NCBI GenBank assembly: GCA_947481115.1
Contig: CANKEI010000045.1
Location: forward strand, 1-6,833
Direction: 5' to 3'
Source: a bacterium
Lineage (GTDB): Bacteria > Babelota > Babeliae > Babelales > JABDEC01
Length of the DNA stretch: 6,833 nucleotides
The position numbers were made by a program, and so were the translations under genes. Below, in pieces: positions 1 through 5,482 of the stretch; position 1 is the stretch's first letter, and the number at the start of each line of letters is the position of its first letter. The notes under the pieces were generated by a model that had not been told where the DNA came from, made no database searches, and was given only the letters and a program-made list of their open reading frames with translations.

Positions 1-140
1 CCCAAATTTCACCAAATCAACGCATTAACAACTGGCGTGATTTTTTAGAAAAACATCCTGATCTTAGAGAAGTGTCGATTGATGCCACCGAACAGCAATG
101 TTATCGTTCCTCAGATTATCAAACCCAAAAATTATACTAG
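1..140 (+). pseudogene. Remnant of an IS5-like DDE transposase (DDE_Tnp_4 type), 5' end outside the window
   Basis: Reading from base 3, 45 codons run to a TAG at 138-140. The peptide contains WRDFLEKHPDLREVSID followed by ATE and then YRSSDYQTQKLY. This matches the conserved stretch of IS5-type transposases in which a W-x-D-F-L segment leads to 'V.IDATE.P..R..D...QK.YYSGKKKRHT'. The Asp of IDATE is the first catalytic Asp of the DDE triad in that family. The reading frame stops right after QKLY, where the family continues with YSGKKKRHT and the rest of the catalytic core. None of the three forward frames after base 140 continues the family, so the copy looks truncated rather than merely frameshifted. 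The upstream part cannot be judged. The family call rests on motif memory, not alignment, and the fragment is short. It suggests past insertion-sequence activity at the edge of the glycosyltransferase island. Confidence 0.68.
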
Positions 141-238
141 ACCTTATGCGTAATAAGAAAATATAACCAAAGCTGTCAGTGCAAAGTGATAAGTTCATAT
201 TATTCTGCAAAATAAAAAGTTCCGGTTTTTAGGTAAAC

Positions 239-258
239 TGAGTTGTGAAACAACCTCA
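239..258 (+). other. Imperfect hairpin (TGAGTTGT / ACAACCTCA)
   Basis: The arms TGAG-TTGT and ACAA-C-CTCA pair over eight base pairs with one bulged C and a GAA loop. It lies between the broken transposase and the next gene, so it could act as a transcription terminator. The following bases (ATAAAAATT) are not a proper T tract, so this is a weak call. Confidence 0.25.
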
Positions 259-324
259 ATAAAAATTAAAATCATAAATTAAAAACAAGCCAAAATTTAA
301 ATCTATTATCATTAAATGTAAACT

Positions 325-330
325 TATAAT
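325..330 (+). promoter_or_regulatory. Possible -10 element (TATAAT) for the 401-1252 gene
   Basis: A perfect TATAAT lies 70 bases before the ATG at 401 and would give a leader of roughly 60 bases. No convincing -35 hexamer lies 16-18 bases upstream. In such AT-rich DNA the hexamer could occur by chance. Confidence 0.3.
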
Positions 331-390
331 TGTAGTTGCGATTTAATAGAAAGCTTGCTAGTGTTGCAGAAATTTTAAGATCACTGAAAA

Positions 391-395
391 AAGAG
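391..395 (+). promoter_or_regulatory. Ribosome binding site AAGAG for the 401 gene
   Basis: AAGAG ends five bases before the ATG at 401. The same AAGAG string, seven bases before the ATG, is used by the gene at 5483, which supports both starts. Confidence 0.5.
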
Positions 396-400
396 TTGGT

Positions 401-1252
401 ATGAAAAATAAATTTAGCTTATTACTATTATTTATCACATCAACAGTTTTAGCTGACTATAAAGATTTTGTTTTCATTATTAATTCATATAATAATGCAC
501 AATTTTGCGAAAGAAATCTAAACTCAGCCCTAGATCAAGATTATCCAATTGACCACTATCGAATTATACTAACCTGCGATTGTTGTACTGATAAAACTTA
601 TGATATTGCAGCTAATCTTATAGCTAAGCACCCTAAAAAATCTATGGTTACGATTATTAATAACCCTGTGCGCAAAGGCGCGATGTGCAATTTCTATGAG
701 GTTATTCATCAACAATGTAAACCTCATGAAATTATAATTAATTTAGACGGCGATGATTTTGCCGCTGATAACCAAGTTTTAACTTACTTAAATCAAATTT
801 ATGCTGACTCAAATATCTGGTTAACTTATGGCAGCTATAAATTTTATCCCGAAAACTGTAAATTTCAGTCTGGTGTAAAAGCGTATCCAAAACAAATTAT
901 CACACAAGGCGACTTTCGCAAATTAGATTTTGTAGCTACACATTTACGAACTTACTACGCTTGGCTATTTCAAAAAATAGACCCCCAAGACTTTAAAGAT
1001 CGTAATCACAACTTTTTTGAAGTTGCTTGTGACCTAGCTATTATGTATCCCATGCTAGAAATGGCCCGCGAGCATCATAAATTTATTACTAAAATTTTGT
1101 ATATCTATAATGTTTCGAATCCATTAAGCGACACTAAAATTAAATTAGAATTGGTGCATAAAACTACTGCCGAGATCAATCAACGCCCTAAATATGCCCC
1201 CTTAATTGACTCGCACACATATAGCGCTGTTAAAACAAAATGGCCAAATTAG
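401..1252 (+). CDS. Exported family 2-like glycosyltransferase (GT-A fold)
   Basis: This 283-residue protein is predicted to transfer a sugar from a nucleotide-sugar donor; donor and acceptor are unknown. Residues 1-18 (two Lys, then LLLLFITSTVLA) look like a Sec signal peptide with cleavage after Ala18. The GT2 domain follows at once: FIINSYNN at 25-32, the usual opening 'vvIPsYN'; NLNSALDQDYP at 39-49; CDCCTDKT at 59-66, where the family has DD-x-S-T-D-G-T; the DxD-type metal/donor site LDGDD at 115-119; and EVACDLA around 207-213, whose Asp211 sits where the acceptor-side acid is expected. Cys59 replaces the first Asp of the usual DD pair, while Asp60 and the DxD are kept, so activity is plausible but not certain. 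The ATG has an AAGAG site five bases upstream. The next gene starts 89 bases downstream on the same strand and may be cotranscribed. Confidence 0.8.
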   Translation: MKNKFSLLLLFITSTVLADYKDFVFIINSYNNAQFCERNLNSALDQDYPIDHYRIILTCDCCTDKTYDIAANLIAKHPKKSMVTIINNPVRKGAMCNFYEVIHQQCKPHEIIINLDGDDFAADNQVLTYLNQIYADSNIWLTYGSYKFYPENCKFQSGVKAYPKQIITQGDFRKLDFVATHLRTYYAWLFQKIDPQDFKDRNHNFFEVACDLAIMYPMLEMAREHHKFITKILYIYNVSNPLSDTKIKLELVHKTTAEINQRPKYAPLIDSHTYSAVKTKWPN

Positions 1253-1323
1253 AAAAAATATATTTTAAATATTGGGAAGATTTAATAAAGAATACCCAGC
1301 GTAAATATCGTGATAATATTTGA
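1240..1323 (+). other. Short out-of-frame reading frame (27 codons) over the end of the 401-1252 gene
   Basis: From the ATG at 1240, a charged, aromatic-rich peptide (MAKLEKIYFKYWEDLIKN, then TQRKYRDNI) is encoded up to TGA at 1321-1323, in the -1 frame relative to the preceding gene. It has no ribosome binding site. It could be chance, or the original C-terminus of the preceding glycosyltransferase displaced by a one-base change near the AAAACAAAA run at 1232-1240. I do not claim an independent gene. Confidence 0.2.
1313..1318 (+). promoter_or_regulatory. Possible extended -10 element before the 1342 gene
   Basis: TAATAT at 1313-1318 is preceded by TG at 1310-1312 (TGATAATAT), which resembles an extended -10 promoter. 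It would start transcription about 17 bases before the ATG at 1342. No -35 box is evident, and the same bases form part of a small AAATAT/ATATTT inverted repeat (1303-1308 / 1316-1321). The alternative is simple read-through from the 401 gene. Confidence 0.2.
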
Positions 1324-1341
1324 TCCTGTAGGTAAATTAGC

Positions 1342-2508
1342 ATGCTTATGATTACTAATTTCTTTATAAATTTAAAATTTAAACTATGTATCTTATTACT
1401 ATTTAGCAGCATCATGCCGTCAGTTTACTCGCAAGCAATTGATCGCAAATTAAACCAATCAATTTACATCTTCGGTGACAGTCACGCTCAATCTTCTCCA
1501 ATCAATAAAATCTTGATTACACATCAGCGCGAGGGTGATTTGGGCGATAAAATCGCCACTTTTTGCAATGCTTATAGCTTGGCGCAAAAGTACAATTTGC
1601 CGTTTTATTATCAATCTTTTAGAGATTCAAACCTGTTTTTATTTGATGATAGTTTAAATAGTTTAAAAAATAATCCTACATGTGATTTAGCTAATTATCG
1701 TGCACTAAAAATTTTATCTGAAACCGAACTTATTAATAACCTAAATAGTAATAATAATATAATTTTTGAAATCGCTCTAAATACCCAAATTAATCATATA
1801 GCGCCAGAATCAATCAAGAATTTAAAACAAATTTTACAATTAAAACAAGTTTACTCTATTGAATATATGCCTAAAAACCAAATTTCAATTGCGGTACATA
1901 TTCGCAAAGGGAATGGCGGCGGTCAGTTCTATGATGGCCAATTAGCATCTGAGCAACTGTTCGAATTTGATCGCGCACAAGTAAAATACGAAACCAATTA
2001 TGATCGATATCCATTTCAATGGGAACTGGATTTAACATATCCCGAGATTAAAAATCACATTATAGCCTATGGCAATGCTTCAGGCCCCTTATTGCTAGAT
2101 AAAGTTGCCTATGTTTTCGATTTAAAATTCCCGCCAGAACAATACTATATTGACCAATTAATTAAATTATCTAATGATCTAGATAATTCACCAATTTTTG
2201 CCCAAATATTCACCGACGATAAAGATCCAATTAACTTAGTCGAACGTTTAAAAAACAAACTTAATAAACCGAATATTAAGCTTTACTATCTAGATAATCG
2301 AGCTAAAACTTACTCTACTAGAATCGCTGAAGATTTGAGCATCATGTCGCAATGTGATGGCCTAATTAGATCTCAATCATATTTTGCACGCGCAGCTGAA
2401 ATGATTGGTAATCATAAATTTGTGATCTTTCCAATGGGTAGCATTTGGCAAGATAATAAACGCATTATAAATAGAGTCGTAACCAAGCAAACTCGTTTCG
2501 TCAAATAA
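1342..2508 (+). CDS. Exported fucosyltransferase-like protein (GT-B; GT11/GT23-related motifs)
   Basis: This is a 388-residue protein. Residues 1-31 contain basic residues and the hydrophobic run LCILLLFSSIMP ending in SVYSQA, a likely signal peptide. Three blocks recall the alpha-1,2/alpha-1,6 fucosyltransferase superfamily: EGDLGDK at 64-70 with FCNAYSLAQKYNLPFY after it, matching the family's GGLGN...ALA...LP opening; VHIRKGN at 185-191, matching the H-x-R-x-G/D motif that binds GDP-fucose; and IMSQCDGLIRSQSYFARAAEM at about 334-354, matching 'D...M..C...I.S.S.FS..A'. Fucose as the sugar is an inference from these motifs. About 80 residues after HIRKG are longer and more divergent than expected. 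The ATG at 1342 is preferred over the ATG at 1348 because TAGG lies nine bases before it. The stop codon directly abuts the stop of the reverse-strand gene at 2509. Other GT-B families with an HxR motif remain possible. Confidence 0.65.
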   Translation: MLMITNFFINLKFKLCILLLFSSIMPSVYSQAIDRKLNQSIYIFGDSHAQSSPINKILITHQREGDLGDKIATFCNAYSLAQKYNLPFYYQSFRDSNLFLFDDSLNSLKNNPTCDLANYRALKILSETELINNLNSNNNIIFEIALNTQINHIAPESIKNLKQILQLKQVYSIEYMPKNQISIAVHIRKGNGGGQFYDGQLASEQLFEFDRAQVKYETNYDRYPFQWELDLTYPEIKNHIIAYGNASGPLLLDKVAYVFDLKFPPEQYYIDQLIKLSNDLDNSPIFAQIFTDDKDPINLVERLKNKLNKPNIKLYYLDNRAKTYSTRIAEDLSIMSQCDGLIRSQSYFARAAEMIGNHKFVIFPMGSIWQDNKRIINRVVTKQTRFVK

Positions 2509-2514
2509 TTATTT
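2503..2514. repeat. 12-base perfect palindrome centred on the junction of two convergent genes
   Basis: AAATAATTATTT is its own reverse complement. Its centre falls exactly between the stop codons of the forward gene (TAA at 2506-2508) and the reverse gene (TTA at 2509-2511). Both proteins end in Lys (AAA) followed by TAA, which alone generates the symmetry. It is too short and too AT-only to call a terminator. Confidence 0.45.
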
Positions 2515-3351
2515 AATGGCTAAACATGCTACCAATTGATCAATTTCAGTTTTGTACTGTGAATATGGTCGCAACATATGTGAATCTATATAGCCACCAA
2601 GCTGCAACCATCTTAAATCATACTTCCATCTACTGCGGTCAACACGTGGCCCACCACTATGATTTAATTTAATGCATTTGTTCGCATAATTTGGCCATTT
2701 TTCAAGTTCACAGACTAAGCACATTTCATCAGTACCCCAACCATACTTTAACTGTGCCCAGTTTATAATAATAGTTCTAATATTTGCCATAATTTCAGCT
2801 CGATTAACCCCAGAGACTCCAAATATTTCCGCAAATACTCTACCCTTAGCCGCGTTATAGCACATCGGATAGTGATTATCTTGGTCGTTATAAGCCCGAT
2901 TGCGATAAACTACAAAAAAATCATCTGGAACATTAATCACACTGTTAATAAAATAGTTTTTTTGCAATGGGATCATATCGATATCTGACAGTAAACAACC
3001 GTCATCTGGAAAAAAAGCGGGCAGCAATAATCTAATCACCTGCGCTTGTAACGAGGTCGAAATTCCCGGAATTGGCTCAAATCTAATTACATCGCCCAAC
3101 GTTTCGTCTATTACTACAGAACTATCTGCTACTAGTGCCAACGTGGGCCGTAAGCCAGTTACTTGCTGCCAAACTTTGGCAGCCACTGGCCAGAATTCGA
3201 GATACATCGGATTAGCATCGGTAGCTAGAATTACCCGATCAAGCTTAAAACAATTAATTGGTACAAAATAAGTGCTCAAGCCTAGCTGTGCTAGAAATAA
3301 CTGCCCTAAAAAGAGACTCGTAATTTTACGATTAAGCTTAAGATTATACAT
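2509..3351 (-). CDS. Putative exported GT-A-type glycosyltransferase, family uncertain
   Basis: This is a 280-residue protein. Basic residues near the start (K5, R8, K9) precede a hydrophobic stretch at about 11-30 (SLFLGQLFLAQLGLS), so it looks like a signal peptide or signal anchor. RVILATDANPMYLEFWPVA at about 39-57 resembles the first strand and helix of a GT-A sugar transferase. LLSDIDMIPL has a DxD motif at Asp123-Ile-Asp125, expected to hold the metal and nucleotide sugar. WGTDEM at 205-210 and NHSGGP at 230-235 are further conserved-looking polar motifs; the His231 region resembles the C-terminal His-Gly metal-binding segment of GT8-like enzymes. I do not recognise an exact family, and donor and acceptor are unknown. 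The start is well supported: GGGGAG lies seven bases before the ATG. It is the last gene of a three-gene reverse array, 100 bases after its neighbour, so it may also have its own promoter. Confidence 0.65.
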   Translation of the reverse strand: MYNLKLNRKITSLFLGQLFLAQLGLSTYFVPINCFKLDRVILATDANPMYLEFWPVAAKVWQQVTGLRPTLALVADSSVVIDETLGDVIRFEPIPGISTSLQAQVIRLLLPAFFPDDGCLLSDIDMIPLQKNYFINSVINVPDDFFVVYRNRAYNDQDNHYPMCYNAAKGRVFAEIFGVSGVNRAEIMANIRTIIINWAQLKYGWGTDEMCLVCELEKWPNYANKCIKLNHSGGPRVDRSRWKYDLRWLQLGGYIDSHMLRPYSQYKTEIDQLVACLAIK

Positions 3352-3358
3352 AGACTAA

Positions 3359-3364
3359 CTCCCC
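3359..3364 (-). promoter_or_regulatory. Strong ribosome binding site GGGGAG for the 2509-3351 gene
   Basis: On the reverse strand GGGGAG ends seven bases before the ATG at 3351. It is the clearest Shine-Dalgarno sequence in the window. It fixes the start of this gene and suggests it is translated independently of the upstream gene. Confidence 0.65.
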
Positions 3365-3451
3365 AACTAAAAATATCCCCTATAGGTGAGTGAGCATAGA
3401 TAATGCGAAACTTAAAATACAAGAGTATTAAACATAAAAATATTTCAATGC

Positions 3452-4438
3452 TTAGTTATTAACTGATTTATATTTAATTTTATTAATTAAATTACTATAT
3501 TTACCCGCGCGATTACGACACTGAAAGATGGCCGTGTGCTGGTCAGAGATACAGTCAGGATGCCAATGGATATGAATCTGCTGGTCTACGCCATCAGCTA
3601 TAATATGCGAAACGCCCTCAGAGTTGATAGTTAAGTTATTTAAGTAAGCATAGATACTAAATAATGGTTGATCATGTCGACCAGATCCAAAACCATTTTT
3701 AGAGGTCCCATCGTCAGCAAATAAATCTAAATCTCGGGCATGCTGATACATAGGTAAAAGATAATTATGGTAAGCTAGCTGGTGATCGCGCGAGAGACCC
3801 TGCAGGCCAGCGCTGATCTTAAAACTATCGGGGGCTAATATTTTAGTGAACTGTGTGTCGATAAAATTCGGTGACTGCAAACGATTGGACAGTTGGGGCA
3901 AAACCCGCTCTTTAATATTTTTAGTAATCGTATCGGCAATCGTATGGGGCCCACAGGTCATCAAAAAATAACCCTGTTGCTCGATATGCTTAAATAAATT
4001 ATCTAACGGCTTAAGAATTACGGCCCCGGCATCGATATACAAAACATAGGGAAATAAATCCAGCGCCTGTTTAATTACTACTGGCTTCCAGGCATACCAG
4101 CCCCTTACTGTCCGACCGTTGGAGCTAGTCTTAAAATATTTTAATAAATCGGGGTGTACTAACTCAACTTGATAAAGTTTAACTTTTTCCATGCTAGTTA
4201 AATTAGTTTTTTGAATTTCTGTAAATCCCAGATCAAAAACTGCGATCTCAGCTAAACTTTCATAATTACTAGCGTGAATCGAACCAATTAGATTTAATAA
4301 CTTATGGTAATAGTTGCTATCAGCCGCTGTGCAGTAATAATGCGGAATTGTAAAACTATGGTTAGTTAAACTTAGTAGCAATAAGATCACAATCGTTACA
4401 CTAATCTGGTTTTTCCAGAAAATCTTTATGCCGTTCAC
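3452..4438 (-). CDS. Exported GT8/DUF1647-like glycosyltransferase with a GTG start
   Basis: This is a 328-residue protein. The N-terminus has K5 and K9 followed by a hydrophobic run at about 12-24 (ISVTIVILLLLSL), a probable signal peptide or anchor. YYCTAADSNYYHKLLNLIGS at about 34-53 and AVFDLGFTE match the opening of DUF1647/GT8-like GT-A proteins ('vtaadsnyy..l.nli.S.....i.vyDLG'). WKPVVIKQALDLFPYVLYIDAG, from Trp117, is the donor-site region of this group; Asp136-Ala-Gly138 stands where classical enzymes have DxD, so the second acid is absent. HIHWHPD lies near the C-terminus. The first codon is GTG, 38 bases inside the upstream gene, with only a weak GGA-like site before it. A later start (for example GTG at codon 17) would remove the basic n-region, so the long form is preferred. 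Translation is probably coupled to the upstream GT2 gene. The sugar and acceptor are unknown. Confidence 0.65.
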   Translation of the reverse strand: MNGIKIFWKNQISVTIVILLLLSLTNHSFTIPHYYCTAADSNYYHKLLNLIGSIHASNYESLAEIAVFDLGFTEIQKTNLTSMEKVKLYQVELVHPDLLKYFKTSSNGRTVRGWYAWKPVVIKQALDLFPYVLYIDAGAVILKPLDNLFKHIEQQGYFLMTCGPHTIADTITKNIKERVLPQLSNRLQSPNFIDTQFTKILAPDSFKISAGLQGLSRDHQLAYHNYLLPMYQHARDLDLFADDGTSKNGFGSGRHDQPLFSIYAYLNNLTINSEGVSHIIADGVDQQIHIHWHPDCISDQHTAIFQCRNRAGKYSNLINKIKYKSVNN

Positions 4439-5222
4439 GAATCCAATTTCTTTCGAGAGTTAATCTAATCATATTTTTACCGTTCGGCGTAGATAGGCCA
4501 TTAGGATTAAAATAATAGATTCCTAAAATTCCGGGACATTTTTTAAATTTCAAACCCATACTCGCCATTCTAAGCCACATTTCGTAATCACCGGCGATTT
4601 TAAACTCTTCATCGAAGTAGCCACACAGCTCATGAACTGATTTGCGCCACAGAGGGTTAAAAGACGGCAAACACCAACGTTTAAGCTTGGCTGGTGAAAA
4701 TTCCGGTTTATTAGTACTATTCCAACGTGCAACTGTTTCAATCGTAACATTGGGCCGCTCAGTAATATAACAATCTGAATAAACCAGTGCTATATCTGGA
4801 TAATTATCTAATACCTGGGCATGTAGCTCATAGCAATTATTTAGTAGACGATCGTCAACATTGGCATTAGTTAAATAAATGCCCCGGGCTTGCTTAGCCC
4901 CCAAATTCCAGACTCCGTAAATTCCGGGGTCTTGTGCTAAGCGCTGATAAATTATATTGGAGTATTTCTTGAGATATTTTAAGATCACAGCTTCTTCTAG
5001 CTGGCCCGGTGAATTAGCATTAATTAAAATCAGCTCACACTGATCAAAAATAGTCTGTTGCGTAATATTCGCTAAAAAACCCTCGATAAACTGGTCACTA
5101 TTATAAACTGAGGTAATAATCGTAATTTTGGGCGTAAAATTATTGACACTTAGGACCCCACTTGATCCCAAAAAACTATTTATTAAAATTAAACTAACTA
5201 ATAATTTATAAATTTTACGCAT
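4401..5222 (-). CDS. Exported family 2-like glycosyltransferase (GT-A fold), second subtype
   Basis: This is a 273-residue protein. RKIYK followed by LLVSLILINSFLG (residues 2-19) and SSGVLS forms a signal peptide. The GT2 domain begins at 32 with KITIITSVYNSDQFIEGFL. NANSPG at 68-73 replaces the usual DDGSTDGT. DPGIYGVWNLGAKQARG at 98-114 matches the helix before the donor site, and TNANVDDR at 118-125 carries the DxD-type acids (Asp123, Asp124). GYFDEEFKIAGDYEMWLRMA, from residue 201, matches the acceptor-side segment, with Asp212 or Glu214 as candidate base. It is clearly a different subfamily from the 401-1252 protein. It is the first gene of the reverse array, and its end overlaps the next gene's GTG start by 38 bases. 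The ribosome binding site is weak: an AGGG lies 12 bases before the ATG. A candidate promoter lies about 40-70 bases upstream. Substrates cannot be told from the sequence. Confidence 0.8.
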   Translation of the reverse strand: MRKIYKLLVSLILINSFLGSSGVLSVNNFTPKITIITSVYNSDQFIEGFLANITQQTIFDQCELILINANSPGQLEEAVILKYLKKYSNIIYQRLAQDPGIYGVWNLGAKQARGIYLTNANVDDRLLNNCYELHAQVLDNYPDIALVYSDCYITERPNVTIETVARWNSTNKPEFSPAKLKRWCLPSFNPLWRKSVHELCGYFDEEFKIAGDYEMWLRMASMGLKFKKCPGILGIYYFNPNGLSTPNGKNMIRLTLERNWIRERHKDFLEKPD

Positions 5223-5263
5223 AGTTCAAATTAACCCTGGCTAGCTTATGATTACTTCAACTA

Positions 5264-5292
5264 TTTCTACACCCAAAACTAATTACTGTAAA
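5264..5292 (-). promoter_or_regulatory. Candidate sigma-70-like promoter for the reverse glycosyltransferase array
   Basis: On the reverse strand TTTACA (5292-5287; one mismatch to TTGACA) is followed, after exactly 17 bases, by TAGAAA (5269-5264; four of six matches to TATAAT). Transcription would start near 5257, about 35 bases before the ATG at 5222. Spacing and position are right, but the -10 is weak. Confidence 0.35.
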
Positions 5293-5433
5293 AAAATAAT
5301 CATTCACTTAAGTTAATCGTGATCCCAGATAGAATTTTTTCATCCCAACTGATTCGACAAACCAAACGTTAAACAGTCGCCACTATCTGTTACTAAAGCT
5401 ATAAAATAAAAAATATATTTACTAAAATTCTGG

Positions 5434-5462
5434 TAATCTAAAAACATTAAAAAATTAGATTA
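5434..5462. repeat. Inverted repeat upstream of the AAA-ATPase-like gene
   Basis: TAATCTAA (5434-5441) and TTAGATTA (5455-5462) are perfect eight-base inverted arms separated by 13 A-rich bases. The second arm ends 20 bases before the ATG at 5483. It could be a leader hairpin or an operator half-site pair, but the arms are nearly all A/T and chance is a real alternative. Confidence 0.35.
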
Positions 5463-5470
5463 TAAAATTA

Positions 5471-5475
5471 AAGAG
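5471..5475 (+). promoter_or_regulatory. Ribosome binding site AAGAG for the 5483 gene
   Basis: AAGAG ends seven bases before the ATG at 5483, a normal spacing. It supports this ATG as the start, which also places the family's conserved N-terminal segment at the very beginning of the protein. Confidence 0.5.
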
Positions 5476-5482
5476 CTCAGTT

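Larger units (their letters stand above)
141..400. other. AT-rich intergenic region before the first glycosyltransferase gene
   Basis: There is no credible coding frame or RNA gene in these 260 bases. The visible content is an imperfect hairpin at 239-258, a perfect TATAAT hexamer at 325-330 and a short ribosome binding site at 391-395, each listed separately. No remaining transposase sequence and no obvious terminal inverted repeat of an insertion sequence is seen. Confidence 0.6.
5223..5482. other. AT-rich intergenic region between two divergent genes
   Basis: This stretch separates the reverse glycosyltransferase array from the forward AAA-ATPase-like gene and should hold both promoters. 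I see no coding frame or RNA gene. A candidate reverse promoter (5264-5292), an AT-rich inverted repeat (5434-5462) and a ribosome binding site (5471-5475) are listed separately. No good forward promoter is evident; TATAAA at 5400-5405 lacks a -35 partner. Confidence 0.6.

Noticed and set aside
141..400. Possible tRNA, small RNA or CRISPR repeats in the gaps
   Set aside because: No cloverleaf-like arms, no CCA end and no regularly spaced repeats could be found in either 260-base gap.
1303..1321. AAATAT/ATATTT hairpin as terminator between the two forward genes
   Set aside because: A six-base A/T-only stem without a T tract is too weak to terminate transcription.
1230..1415. Reverse-strand frame of 61 codons across the gap between the two forward glycosyltransferase genes
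   Set aside because: It overlaps the ends of both forward genes on the opposite strand, has no family resemblance, and its Leu/Ile/Lys-rich composition is what antisense AT-rich DNA produces.
3379..3386. CCTATAGG palindrome upstream of the 2509-3351 gene
   Set aside because: It is only eight bases and not repeated elsewhere in the window. It could hide a weak -10 (TATAGG on the reverse strand), but no -35 partner was found.
4550..4750. Reverse-strand frame of 66 codons
   Set aside because: It lies wholly inside the well-supported GT2-like gene at 4401-5222 in another frame.
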